A DNA stretch of 64,000 bases from assembly GCA_025526935.1 (NCBI GenBank), contig JAHLKD010000112.1, positions 62,001-126,000 on the forward strand, in the 5' to 3' direction. The translations under genes and the position numbers were made by a program. Origin of the DNA: Cladochytrium replicatum. Lineage: Eukaryota > Chytridiomycota > Chytridiomycetes > Cladochytriales > Cladochytriaceae. Below the pieces are notes generated by a model, which worked only from the letters and a program-made list of their open reading frames with translations, searched no databases and was not told the DNA's origin. Shown piece by piece: positions 1 through 11,781 of the stretch. The first letter of the stretch is position 1, and each line of letters opens with the position of its first letter.

Positions 1-68
1 CATTTCGCAGGTGGGATGTAATGAATGAATGAATGCATTGCATGGATCGACTGACGTTTGCACGTTAA

Positions 69-3000
69 GATACGCGCATTGCTCGACAGAAAGGATGTCG
101 ATCCAAACGAGAGGGATGCCATCGGAACTACTGCCCTGCACTATGCATGCAGTCTCGGGCATCAGAACATTGTAGAGACGCTGCTCGATTGCACCCGCGT
201 GAACGTTAATGTGCAGGACTACGAAAGTGGTACGATGAACTGGAAACAACCCCATTGTTGCAACCTGACGAAATCCAGGTTACACTGCACTGCATCGAGC
301 ATTGTACAACGGACACCTGCGACTTGCCCTTCAGCTTATCAACATGCGACCAGACTGTGATCTCTACATCCGAGATAAGGAGGGAAATACCTGCATCGAG
401 CTACTGAACGTAATTAGCGACCAAACGCCACTCGTTTCCATTTATGATTAACGCAGTTTAGTCAACATTCGCTCATCCGGAAAAGATCACAGCAGGGGAA
501 CGTTCAAGTTCTTCTCTTCTGGAGTTAGCCGCTGGTATTAACTCCAAAGAGGCTTCCGAAGAAACCAATCCCCGTGCATCAACTTCGGTATGGAGCTGGG
601 GCTCAAACCGAAACTATGTGCTGGGTCACGAAAGTGATGACCGAGCCATTCCGGAACGAGTCTACCTTGCAGCTGAAGATCCCAGTTTCGCAAAGGATGT
701 GCTGGAACGGCACAAACAGCTGAGGATCAAGGCGATATATATGTCAAAATACCACAGTTGTGTTTTGACTGATGAAAAAGTATTTTCTTATGGTTACGGC
801 GCATATGGTAGACTCGGTTTAGGTCACCAGGAGACGAGTCTCAGGCCTGCCTTGGTCGATATTGAGGACGTTATAGCACTCGCACTGGGCCCAGATCACA
901 CTGTTGCAATCACACAATCTGGGGATGTGTACACGTGGGGGAGCAATCGACATGGTCAGCTTGGATACCAAACCGATATGGACGGGGAGGAACGATCACC
1001 ACAGTTGCTGCCGAAAGAAGTTGGCGGTACGCTCAAGAAGATTCGTATTTTAGGTGCAACTGCTTCAAAGTATCACACTGCTGTCCATACTGAAAAAGGT
1101 AACTGCATAAAATCGATCGAAACAAATTCACTAATGCCGAAGGATTGTTGCAGCTGTGTACACCTGGGGGCGGTCTGTCGGCCAACTCGGTAATGCAATT
1201 CCAATTCCCCCGATGTTTTTATCAATTTTCTGACATAGGCTTTGCATAGGCTGCACAGTTCCCAAAGATGAAGTTCAGCTGTATCCGAAGAAAGTTACCC
1301 AACTAGCCCAGCATACCATTGTACAGATAGCATCATCCAACCACGCGACAGCTGTGCTCGTTGCGCCACTGAAAGATGTATATCTTCTCACAAACAGCCT
1401 TATCCTGAAAGTTTCTGTGCCGATTCTTCCTCGTGCGGTTCCAAAGTCTGATGTGCGTGTTATTGGCAGCGACAGTGCTCAAATCTTGCTTTTGAGGAAT
1501 GGAGATGTGTTTTTCCTGAATTTCGCCTCCGATGCGACTCCAAAGTTCAAGCGAGCATGGACAGGTAGGGCTGGTCATCTGCATGCAACTGATGCGGCAC
1601 TTGGCATCGACGGATCTTTGGTTCTTTGCACCAGAAGTGGGCACGTATATCTTGGAACGCGACGGAAAGATGGTTCGAACACCAATCAATCAGACTTGCC
1701 GAGTCTCTTCAAGTTCAACCGCATCCAATTGTTGCATCACGTTGGAAATGTGGTCGCCTCATCCGGTGGTGGTTATGCTTCTTTGCGGAAGGATCGCCTC
1801 CCGGATCCACCAAAAGCGGTCAAATCTACCTTAAAAGATGATTTGAAGCATCTTTTCTCCATGAACTCAGCGGGGCTTTTGGGGAGATCGGGTGCTTTAG
1901 GCCCTTTAGAGGGAGATTCAGACTCGGAAACGGATCATGACACCAGCGACGCCGAATCCGTAACACATAGCGAAGATTCGCCGGATGTTCGCTTTATGCC
2001 AGAAGTTGACAGGTTTGCAGATGTACGATTTGTCACTGATGATGGAACTGCCATCCTTGCACATCGAATTATGCTAGCCTGCCGATGTTCCTTCTTTATG
2101 GAATTGTTTTCAAGTTTTCTTCGGAAACCCCCCAACGCAAAGGAAACTTTGAGCATAGATGTTCATAACGCTGGAGTCGCTCGTAGAAACTCGCAGACTG
2201 CCCAGAGCTTGGTCATGGAGATAAAGAACAACGAAGTAGGTTCGCCAACCGCCATGGAGATATCCGTGAAAAATACTTTTGCGGAATCAATCTGCTTGGT
2301 GATCGAGTTTCTTTACTCCGGCGCGATGAGGCATCTCAGCATGTTCGACAGTTCAGCTTTCAGTAATCGTGGTGAAAACCCTCTCCAGCGAGAGCGTTCA
2401 GCAATGGTCTACCAACAGGTGAATGCCTTGGTCAAAGCGTGGGATCTTGGTGATGTGGACCTGTTGATGTTACGGGGCGACGTATACAGCAGCTCCAACG
2501 CAATCGCCCAGTCCATTGGTAGTATCTTAAAGCATGATGTTGGTGCCCAATACTCGTCTGGTCGATCGGTCGCTGTAGCAGTTCAAGTCGACAATCCATA
2601 CAAAGCGTTTTGCGATGTCGTTGTCAGTCTTGCTGGAGGGACTTCGCTCGTCGACTGCCATCGCGCCATCCTTGCAACTCGCTGTCCATTCTTTGCCGCG
2701 TTATTGGGCAGTGGTGCTGACTGGGTGGGAGAAAGGGATGCGAAAATGGCAAAGACTGTCGTCAGATTGGAACACCTATCCAATGAAGTGTTCAGTATCA
2801 TTTTAACTTTCATTTATGGAGCATTTGAACCTGCAACTGCGAGCTCTAACGAAGATTCCGGGGATTCAAAAGACGTCGATGGAATTGATAGAGACATGGC
2901 CTTGTTTTCCATGGTTCAAGTTACATCGCAACTGGACTTCATCAATTTTGTCGTTGACGTTCTTGCGGCTGCAGACGAGCTAATGATAGAGGGGTTGAAG

Positions 3001-4606
3001 CAATCGTGCGGTCGTATTCTCTGTTCTTTTGTCGATCTTTCCAATGCAGTTACCTTTGCGGAGATTGCAGATGTCTATAACTTGACAGAGATGCGAGACT
3101 CGTGCCTCAAGTTTGGTAGAATGATTCAATTCGACTCGACATTACCGTGCATTCTAATTCCTTTTTCTGTTTTTTAGTGGTGTGGAATTTGGAAACATTG
3201 ATAGAGAACCGGACACTTCTATCCTATCTCCCTGACAGGGACCCTTCATCGGACTTTTTCCGTCGAGAAAGCTTGAAAAGCGAAAGCGAGATCAGCGAGG
3301 CCGAGAACCGAGCAGCAAATCTCGACATGATTGAAGACGCACTCCAAAACGCGCAGTTGTTAAAGTTCCAAGTGACACGGGGACCGGATGGGCTCTATGC
3401 CACTGTTCGCCGAAAATCGAACGAGCTGCTGGAGGAAAGGAAGCGAGCGCGCAAGCAAAGATTTTTGGACCGACAGCGTGAGAGTTTCACCGCGACTTCC
3501 TCCAGCAGCGCAGCCGAGGGCAGCTTCGTCGGAGGAGGTTCGTTCAGCTCCATCAATATGGGCAGCTCATTGGAGAGTATCTCTGACCTGGACAGGCGAC
3601 TATCCCTGCCTGTCAGCTCCGCGGAGCAGTTACCACTGGATGAAGGTCCTTCCGTGGGAGTTTCATCTGCTAGAAGCGATTTGGAGAGAGAATCAAACGT
3701 ATTAGGAGTCTCATCCGTGAAAAAAGACTCGGAGAGCATTTTTGATCTGGAAATGGATGAACCGGTTGTCGTTTCAAGCTCTCCGGATCCTCCAAGTCCC
3801 AAGTTGCAGAAGCGATGGAGTGCCACCCCGTCTCCAGGGTAAACGGTCTAACCAGTTTATACTCGATTTTATTGAACGTCGCCATTCATAGGGTGAAAGT
3901 GAGCCTACGCGATGTAATGGCCGAAGAGAAGACCGAACGGTTCTTCCCGAAATCACCAAAGAACGCACTGGCTCCCACTCCTAAAGCAAAGGTGAGCACG
4001 GAAGTCAGCCCTGCGATTTCCGTGCCGATCAAGTCGGCAGGACTAAGTCAACGCCAACGTCGGAGTCAATTGCAAACTAGTACAGCACCTCCGGTGCAAG
4101 CCAGCCCTTCGAAACAAAATCCGTGGTCTCGTAACACTGTAGGAACTGACATGATCTTTGATCGACAGGTTGTGGGTGCCGATCATGGTCAGCATCAGTC
4201 ACTTCTCACACCGTCCTTGTCGCAAAGTTTGGAAGGGAAAGATAACGCGAGCCAGGATCAACTTCTCTTTGCAGCTTCACCGTTTCCCCCACCGCTCCCA
4301 TCCAGTAGCCGCAGGGATTTGGGCTCTTCAAAAGCGCAGCTGGAGTCTCAATTTTCGAACCCGTTCATTGTATCGCCACTTGGACAGTCCACCTCTCCAG
4401 CATCCCGGTCATTTGCCGCAATCCAGGCACAGCAGAATACTGAGCGGATCGCTATAGAGAACTTGGTGCAGAAAAGGAAGCCGCTCGCGCAGATCCAAGC
4501 AGAAGAAAGAGCCAGGACTGCAATCAAGGCGTTTTACGAACAAACTCGCGAACCATTAAGTGGAGAGTGGTTCGACGTCAAAGTGGTGGATATCCAAACT
4601 AGCTGA
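69..4606 (+). CDS. IBTK-like ankyrin/RCC1/double-BTB protein (5' partial)
   Basis: Seven exons can be followed by splice sites and frame: about 69-229, 279-409, 462-1098, 1154-1189, 1250-3114, 3178-3838 and 3892-4606. The first exon begins with ankyrin repeats (motif TALHYACSLGH). An RCC1 beta-propeller follows at about 590-1750 (motifs VWSWGSNRNYVLGH, YGRLGLGH, VYTWGSNRHGQLG). Two BTB/POZ domains follow, at about 2000-2360 (HRIMLACRCSFFMELF) and 2590-3110 (CHRAILATRCPFFAALL). The tail is long, charged and Ser/Pro-rich. This order matches animal inhibitor of Bruton tyrosine kinase (IBTK) and fungal relatives, which act as substrate adaptors of Cullin-3 ubiquitin ligases. Tyrosine-kinase inhibition should not be assumed in a fungus. 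No start ATG is visible and an in-frame stop lies just upstream of the first exon, so the 5' end lies outside the window. The gene is convergent with the arrestin gene. Confidence 0.88.
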
Positions 4607-5098
4607 AGCCAAAAGAGATAGTTATTTGTACTAAGTTAACAGTGGTGTGAAGGGCTCCCGTTACAGTGCTATGGATGCAGCATATAAATATAGAAACAAA
4701 ATTTCGTCAGGCTGAGGCATTGGAGATATGATATCAAAGAAACCGGCTGTGGGCTCTGTTTACTGCGAGCGTGCCGAGAACTCTCACAGGAACGAGAGCA
4801 GCTATAATGAGGGAGGAAGCTGTGGTAGCGGGCGTGAGTCACGGCTGTACGGTGACTTGTATCCGACTGGCCGAGGCTTGAGTGGTGGTGAAACGGAAGA
4901 TGGGTTTTGGTTATCTCCAGTCGTTGCGGAGGTGTGGTGAACAGAACTTGATGCACCGATCGACCTTCGCAAAACAACGGTTGAGTTAGGGAGTGGGGGA
5001 TTTCGGATTTCGATTGGGCTACTTGGCCGCACTGGTCGGTGGGACGGCGCTTGATAAAGATCTGGTTGTCAGATAGAATGAATTAATGTGTCGGAAGC
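4607..5098. other. convergent intergenic region
   Basis: This stretch lies between the stop codons of the IBTK-like and arrestin-like genes. Open frames here are short, overlap on both strands and lack recognisable domains. It probably holds the two 3' UTRs; I see nothing else. Confidence 0.5.
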
Positions 5099-7022
5099 TC
5101 ACTCAACCCGTCTCGCAATGATGGCAAACAGAGCCATACATGCGACAATTAGATAAAACAAAAGATTGAACAAACCTCCAAAAACGCCGGAGGCATCCTC
5201 TTCGTTATTGAAAGGGCTTCGTGAATCTGTCGGTAAGCGTGGACTCACTTTCGCCGAGTCAGGACCAGGGGTTATCGTGATTCCCAAGTCAGGACCATGT
5301 CGTAAGCTTGAGATGCCCTCAGAGGGATCTGAAGATCAGTGTTAAAGGTGCATCATTCCTAACGAGTTTCATTTGCTCAACCACTGTTTTTTGTTCGTAA
5401 CAGTGGAGGGCCTCGTGCATATCTTGCTCGAGGTCCCCTTGGCGATCCTACGGCAGGTTCGCCGAGAAGAAACTCGTCTTCATCATCGGACCAGGGTAGC
5501 ACGCGAGCAAGACTCTCGGGAAAAGATGAACGTGCCAGAGTACGCTCAGGTGAAAGCGAAAAGCCCCGACCTCGCCAAGATGTCCGCTTGCCAGCCTTCG
5601 CGGTGAGACTGGTTGGTTCGCATCTGCGATGTGTTGTTGGTGACATGTTTAATTGTTTGGGATCGATTCTGATTGGATTTAGGGACGAGGGATGGCGAAT
5701 ATCCACAGGTACCTCAACGAATATGTTGTTGCTATGGAGATCTTAACAATAGGACAGAGAAGACCATTCGGTCAAACCTGAGATATCCGAGCACAACGAT
5801 GACTCTCACAAAGCAGCTGACTTGTGATGACTGAGCTCTCCTGATTGTTCTCATGTACGACTGAGAAGAATATTTTAACTTCGCCATCAAAATGCTTGTA
5901 CGGGACAGCTTACTGGAATCTCCATCTGGAGAACAACCGATCGATCTTCACCAGACTCATAACGCTCTTTGAATGATGCTTCTGAAATCACCTCGGTAGC
6001 TGAAAAGGTGCTGGAACAAATTTCCAATTTGCGAACAAGAGCCAGCTTGAGCATTTGAGTCTACGAGTGGTATGAATGTGAGAATAAAAATAATGTTCTT
6101 GACACTCACTCGTCGCGGAGAATTATTCTTTACCCTCACAGCAACTGAGATGCTTGTTCCAGCATAAATAGGCTGTTGGAGAATTGTCCCGATCAGCTGA
6201 ATCTGGCCACCAGCGAATAGCTTTTTGGTGAAGTTCGATGATATTTCGCTTTCGTTGCTCGATTCAGAGGGCACTGAATTCTTTTCGACGACAAAAGCTT
6301 CTTTTGACTTGGTCATAAGATCCAGCTTTCCTCGATAGTTGAACTTGGCAAAGCTGCCTTACTTTAGTTGCTTATCCCAACTTACTAAACTATACTAACC
6401 CTGTCACAGTATATCGGAGGTTCGCGAATGATTGGAACACAAAAGAGCTCGGGGAGTCATCCGGTAGGCTGAACGAAAATGGGAAAGTGGTCTTCCCTTT
6501 GTGAGCCTGCCAGGTCCCTCGCTCACATGGACCAAAGACAGCACTGGATGGGGGTGTCCTCTCCCCCTGATAAACTGTTTTGGCATTGAAGAACACATCA
6601 CGCTCGTTGAAGGAGCGATCATTTGCAACTGATGATTTCAGGGTTAGTATTCGGATTTCAATAAAATCATGAAGATCACCTTCCGTTCCAATCACCTCAA
6701 CGGCAATCTCTCCAAAACGTAGGCTTCTTGCGCTCCCCGAAATAATCTCAAGTCTTCCGCTGATTCCGCCGCCAGCAACAGACACAGCTGAATCGAGATG
6801 TAAGTGGACTTTAAGCTTTGAACATTTCGCGGATGATGTTGGAGTCGGATTGAAAGTCATATTGGGAGTTGTCTGAAGCACACTACGTGGGGGAGAGAAT
6901 TGACTGCGGGCATCGGCGTCTGAGCTCAAGCACGACGATTTGATGGAGAGCGCATCAGCAGGTTTCGGGGATCCAAAGGAGCGGGGACTAAAACCATATC
7001 GATCTCTGGAGGATGCAGCCAT
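5099..7022 (-). CDS. arrestin-domain protein with a predicted C-terminal membrane anchor
   Basis: Exon 1 (about 7022-6404) opens with MAASSRDRYGF and carries an Arrestin_N-like beta-sandwich with a typical fungal alpha-arrestin ending (FPFSFSLPDDSPSSF, then FANLRYTVTG). Splicing from the GTTAGT donor to an acceptor near 6346 keeps frame (FAKFNYRGKLDLMTKSKEAF) and enters the Arrestin_C half (LFAGGQIQLIGTILQQPIYAG). Further exons run through 6120-5750 and 5706-5380 (NNIFVEVPVDIRHP is the usual last strand). An acceptor near 5331 opens a last exon that ends in about 20 hydrophobic residues (GLFNLLFYLIVACMALFAII) followed by ARRVE and stop. Alpha-arrestins normally act as soluble adaptors of Rsp5/Nedd4 ligases for endocytosis. 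I found no PPxY motif by eye. The arrestin assignment is firm. Joining of the last exon is an inference from frame and splice signals. Confidence 0.72.
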
Positions 7023-7704
7023 TCATTCAGTCCTGAGAACCAAAGCTACGTTAGGCTGGAGGATCGGCGCAGAGACCCGTCGGAGTCGGGGGGAAACGCG
7101 TCGCGAAGCCCAAATGGCACGTGATAAGGCGTTGGAAGGAGCGTTGATAAAACAATACACGTGTGGAGTGGTGTGGGCTACAGAGTACTGAGTTGATCAG
7201 GTCGTGGAAGCATATCTGTAGCGATGTCGAGCAGATCATCTCGGTGGAGACGGAGATCGAAGGTGCCATGAATGTGCACACCCACCACCGCACTTCGGTG
7301 GCAGTGCTAACACGTGACTGTAGCCAACCACGGTTCCGCGAGTCTGGATGATTCATGCAATTCGTCGCTCGTTGTGATAGCGGCCCCTCATGTCTCTGGA
7401 ACGGCACAGGCTAGCTATGTGGGCCGACTTCAGGGTCCAACTTCGATAGCGTGGGCTGGCCACGACCCTGACCCAATCGACATAGCCCCGGGCCGAACAA
7501 TCAAAACCAAACCCCAGGTCCACCACCCACGGCCGCATTTTACCCCCTCGCACCCACTGGGAACCCTCGGGAAAGAGCGACAACACAACCGACAACAGGC
7601 TGCCTCGAGGTCACAACATTGCGCCAACGACCCGCTGGATTTGTGCTAACTGAATCGAAAAGGCTGTCCACGGAGTCGACCTGGAGTTTGACAGGTGCCA
7701 CGTA
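7023..7704. promoter_or_regulatory. divergent intergenic region, arrestin / HMG-box genes
   Basis: About 680 bp separate the divergent starts of the arrestin-like gene (-) and the HMG-box gene (+). It must hold both promoters and 5' UTRs. Open frames here overlap on both strands and look non-coding. I recognise no specific operator. Confidence 0.4.
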
Positions 7705-9321
7705 ATGAGCGAACTGTCACGCCGGTATACTTTTGTAATCGAGCAGCCTGATCTTAAGAGCAATCGCGCTCAGTTCGCGGATCTCTTTCGCTCCCCAAAT
7801 TTACAAAACCCCGATCCTGTCAACCTGTCAACCTTACACTCACCGCCCTCTCCCGCCACCATGCTCGTGGGAGACTGCCCCGAAATATCTCCCTCTCTGA
7901 TCGAAAACGTTCAGGCGAAACGACCGCCCAACAGCTTTCTCATCTTTGTCTGCCAATTCAAAGATGTCATCTCGCGTATGCTTCGCGAGAAACGTACGGC
8001 AGCAGCGCTGACACCTCAAAGCGATCCGAACCTCTCTCGAAAGCTTCTCAGCCTGGTCTGGCATTCACTTTCGATCCAGCCCCGCACTGATCGCATCCGT
8101 TCGCACTACAAACGCCTTGCGGAGGAGCTCGACAAGATCCACAGGCACTATCTGCCCGGATTCCGCCACAAGGTGCAGAAGATGGTGCCGGAGGATAGAT
8201 ATAGAAAGTACGAGGTTGAACTGCACAGGATGCTTTCGGCGCCGCCTAGCCCGGAGATGTCAAACGATGTGATCGTGAGAATATCGAGGCTCATTGACCT
8301 GCACATCCATGAAGCTATTCATGGGCCGCCTGGAGGCGAAGGGCTTGGGAAGATGGAAGACGGTGATGGTACTTTTGTGATTGAAGATGCTGAGGACGAG
8401 ACTGAGCGCGGACGGGAAGTGTCTGTTGTCGACAGCGCCAAGCGTCAAAGGAGCCAGTCTCATGAAGACCAAACGAACGGCCGGAAGCGCGTTAGGGTTA
8501 CTCCCGCGATATTGGTGGGGAATCCACTGCCAAACGCATCTGTCGACCGCGTTAGGTTCAGTCCGATCAGCGCGGACTCGTCGCCAGAGTTCGGAAGCCT
8601 GAAATGGATCCCTGTCTTACCGCCAGTATCTACAACTCCGGCTACACGGTACCTCGCCCACGAGCTGCTTCAGAACCATACTACGACCGAGGAGCGGTCC
8701 GCTTTGACCATCAATGCGAACGGCTCCTCCGAGCCGGTAAACTACCCCCCAGGTGGCCCTTCGCATTTTCTGCCAGATGCAATGTCTGGTTTGTTCGGGC
8801 AGCCGGACTTGAGTTTTGGCGGTCCGATAGTTGACTTCAACGCACACTCTCATCCCGACATTTCCCTTCACCCATCTTCGGTGCTGGATCACACTCACTT
8901 TCCAGTCTCCGCTCCCACACTCCAATCCGCTCCCTTGGCCACCGACAACGATACTTCCCGACGATGGGAATGGGACATCCCGGCGATCACATTCCACGTT
9001 CCGCCCACCGACGTGCCCCTAACATTTGCAAACAACGCACCGGCACATACATATAACCCTCCTTTCGGTGCTCAATCAAACGCCGCACACACGACCGACG
9101 CGGATTTCCTTCCGTTCCACATGGACGGCGTGAACGCGCCGGTTTTGGAGAGCACGTTCGCGGCACAGGGGGAGCAAGGGTTGGGCGTGTTCCTCCCGCA
9201 AGGAGCGCTCTGGTTGCCGCCGCATGGCTTGCCGAAAACGAAGACGAGCACGTTTTATACGCTGAACCCGCTCACGGGAGATGTATCTGCGTGGCTCGTT
9301 TGCGAGACAGAAGTAGAGTGA
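7705..9321 (+). CDS. HMG-box transcription factor (MATA_HMG-like)
   Basis: Single-exon frame of 538 codons. The box starts with AKRPPNSFLIFVCQFKDVI and continues through a helix containing SRKLLSLVWHSLS and RIRSHYKRLAEELDKIHRHY, at about residues 71-165 from the first ATG. The opening RPPNSF-[ILF] signature and the W in helix 2 fit the MATA_HMG/SOX-like branch, which binds the minor groove of DNA. The rest is low-complexity and Pro/His/Ser-rich, with a short basic stretch (KRQRSQS, GRKRVRV) that could be a nuclear signal. An internal ATG at 7861 has a better context (GCCACC before it) and may be the true start, giving 486 residues. In Mucoromycota and relatives such proteins specify mating type, but HMG proteins with other roles are common, so no mating function is claimed. 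Confidence 0.82.
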   Translation: MSELSRRYTFVIEQPDLKSNRAQFADLFRSPNLQNPDPVNLSTLHSPPSPATMLVGDCPEISPSLIENVQAKRPPNSFLIFVCQFKDVISRMLREKRTAAALTPQSDPNLSRKLLSLVWHSLSIQPRTDRIRSHYKRLAEELDKIHRHYLPGFRHKVQKMVPEDRYRKYEVELHRMLSAPPSPEMSNDVIVRISRLIDLHIHEAIHGPPGGEGLGKMEDGDGTFVIEDAEDETERGREVSVVDSAKRQRSQSHEDQTNGRKRVRVTPAILVGNPLPNASVDRVRFSPISADSSPEFGSLKWIPVLPPVSTTPATRYLAHELLQNHTTTEERSALTINANGSSEPVNYPPGGPSHFLPDAMSGLFGQPDLSFGGPIVDFNAHSHPDISLHPSSVLDHTHFPVSAPTLQSAPLATDNDTSRRWEWDIPAITFHVPPTDVPLTFANNAPAHTYNPPFGAQSNAAHTTDADFLPFHMDGVNAPVLESTFAAQGEQGLGVFLPQGALWLPPHGLPKTKTSTFYTLNPLTGDVSAWLVCETEVE

Positions 9322-9612
9322 CGTACAAAGAGGTCCTCCCTTTTCTTTTTGGTTTTTTGTATAAAGATATTGTGCCAAGATCGAGATTTTTTGCAGGTAG
9401 CCCCTTTCCTTGCCCCTTGCTTGCCCTTTTTTCTATCTGAGATCGACCGAATGCATGCCCTGCATGTTCAGAATTGTTTTATTGTTTCAGGTTTCTGTTC
9501 TTCCACAAGCGAATGCCATTTCTTTATTTTCTGATTTTCTGCCACTATCAAAAACAAGATCCGAAATATACAAAAGTCCAAAGTCTCTGCCGCCCCGTGT
9601 GGCTCCTCCTGG

Positions 9613-11481
9613 ATGTTCAACTCGGTGTGGAAACGGTCCGTAAATCTCTTATTTTCTAACTAAAAATGACCCACTAACTATCGACCTGAATGACTCTTGC
9701 AGTTTCGGCGTCGATGATCCGGTCGATGATCGCCTCGACCCGTCCGACCCGTCGGCAGATCTGGGTGCTGCCCAGGGCGTGGTGCTGAATGAGCAGCACG
9801 TCGTCAATGCGTCAGCCTCGTCCTCTTCTGCAAGGCCAATGCAGATGATGTCCCTACCACCTCCACCGTCGATGATTCCAGTGTCGCAGCACCAGCACCA
9901 CTCGTCTCATTCCGAAGCTGCTGTCTTACAGCCCATTCCCCTGGTCCCAACTCCTGACGTATGGAGAAAAAGGGCGGCTGACCTATCAACGGCTATATCT
10001 TACGACTATTCTTTCTGCGTAGATCATGAAGCTTACGGTTCAGGAGTATTTTACGCTTCTCCACCAGGTTTGCGGATATGAATTACTGTGTCGTCCTACT
10101 CGTGTCTTGATTTCCACTCTCAAATAGCACTTCCTTGAAACTGTGACCAAAACTGGTGTCATATCACGTAAGTCGTCTGTGCAGCGTTATTCCCTCCGGT
10201 TTTCTTTCCGCTCATCCATATTGTGCAGTTCCCGGAATCACACCAACACGCGTCGGAAAACTGCCGCCAGATCAGAACCAGGGAAGTGAAATGTCTGTTT
10301 ACCACAATCCGGATGGAGGAAACGCATCGAGAGACAATGGACTCAACACAGCACTTGGGAGCTCATCGAGCAACGTTGGAACGGAAACGGAGGTATCAGC
10401 CGCCAATCAGGACCGTCAAATGGGTACCACGGGATGGGGTACCGCCCGAGTAGGCTACAGCGATCCTGGAATGGCTTCGATCCACTTGAATCCCCACAGA
10501 CAGCAACAGCAACGATCGGCCAACGAGCCAGTCCTTTCCACACCGACGCAGGAGATGATGGGAATGACTCAGGAGCTTCCAATGACTGCTGTTGCGGCTG
10601 CTGCACAGGCACAGGCACAAGCGCAGGCCCAGGCGCAAGCTCGTCAGGCGCAGATGCAGACGCAGACCCCAGGTGGTCATTTGCAGGAGCTTGGGAGTGT
10701 GATGCAGCAGGGAGGGGAAATGGAAGCTAGTGGACCACCCCTCGTACCCCAGGCACAGGCGATAGCGGACATACTCTGCAACGGATTCGAGGGGACTCTG
10801 CCTCACGAGCTGTACCACGAGCTCGCCAATCTGATCGTGCATTGTGGGACGGATGTCAAACGTAAGGGAGAAGTGGGTGTTTCAACGCAAATCACGTTCG
10901 AAGAACATTTTTCTGTATAGAACAACAGGAGATTCTTGATGCGAACGGCTTGAACTATGTTCGGAACACCCGGCTGAAATCCATCCTTGGCGAGGAGAAC
11001 GCCTATGTTTTCAAAAGCTGCGTGGTAACGTCAAAACCTTTCACCTCCATATTTGTTTCACTCTATTTACACTTCTTTTTTTGGGGGGTGGGGGAAGGAT
11101 GAAGGAAGTTGCGAGCACTGCTCAAGCCTCTTCAAAGCCATGATCTGGGACTACCGTCTCCAGGAAGTGCGCAAAGTGATCCTCTCGAGCCACCAGTACT
11201 CCCTCGTCCGGCACCTGAAAGAGGCCCACGTTCCCGAGGGAATGTACATGGAGCGGTTCTTCCGGATCGAGCCGCCGTCGGAGAGCGAGGAGAGGCAGAC
11301 GTGGGCGGTCCGTGCGGAACTGGCTGCGCGGCCGAGGAAGGTGAAAGATCAAAAGGGGAACAATGTTGGGAAGACAAAGTCGGAGGTCGCGAGGGGGGCG
11401 AAAGGGAAGGAGCGGGCGAGAGGGAAGAGGAAAAGAGAGGATGGGGACGGGATGGCCGGCGGAGAGGGATCTCTGGTGTAA
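9613..11481 (+). CDS. uncharacterised multi-exon protein with basic C-terminus
   Basis: I do not recognise the family. The reading frame can be followed from MFNSVWKR (9613-9635) into an exon at 9703-9958, then 10023-10067, about 10128-10167, about 10229-10862, about 10921-11022 and about 11098-11481. The short exons join in frame to give IMKLTVQEYFTLLHQ, HFLETVTKTGVIS and PGITPTRVGKLPP. The middle is Gln/Ala-rich with an (AQ)n run near 10605-10660. The C-terminal half is better ordered: LPHELYHELANLIVHCGTDV, then EILDANGLNYVRNTRLKSIL, then a segment with a CEHC pair (possible metal site) and HQYSLVRHLKEAHVPEGMY. It ends in a strongly basic tail (GKRKREDGDG) that suggests nuclear location. 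The gene may encode a transcription or chromatin cofactor, but nothing proves it. Confidence 0.68.
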
Positions 11482-11520
11482 GATTAATTTTTTTAGAAAT
11501 TGTGAATTTAAGTGTTCAAC

Positions 11521-11781
11521 ATGTCGAGCGTCGCACAGCAGCTGCACAGGCACATTCCCCTCATCAAGTTCATCGGCCCACGGGCGGCAGTTCCGCACCC
11601 ACCACTGCCAGAATGGACAGCGCCGGCCCAGTCTGTGGCCTCGCCGTCCTCTGAATCCGCCGCAAATGGTGCCCGGGTCTTCCTTTACGATTATCATGTT
11701 CAGCTTCCGAGGAAATACCAGAGGAAAGCAATCTCGCAACAGGAAATCGATGCGATTCAGGTTGGGGGTCCAATTCGCTGA
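11521..11781 (+). CDS. KGD4: KGD4/Ymr31-type subunit of 2-oxoglutarate dehydrogenase (MRPS36)
   Basis: A protein of 86 residues. The N-terminal part has the family pattern of a hydrophobic IKF[IL]G..R motif (seen as LIKFIGPRAAVPHP). The end has the characteristic LPRKYQRKAISQQEIDAIQ followed by GGPIR, matching the yeast Kgd4 ending (LPARFRYKPINEHELESINSGG). Kgd4/MRPS36 tethers the E3 dihydrolipoamide dehydrogenase to the E1-E2 core of mitochondrial 2-oxoglutarate dehydrogenase; it was first described as a mitochondrial ribosomal protein. The length is near that of animal MRPS36. The ATG at 11521 is the first in frame. The stop of the upstream gene is only 40 bp away on the same strand, so the promoter must be very short or lie inside the upstream gene. 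Confidence 0.78.
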   Translation: MSSVAQQLHRHIPLIKFIGPRAAVPHPPLPEWTAPAQSVASPSSESAANGARVFLYDYHVQLPRKYQRKAISQQEIDAIQVGGPIR

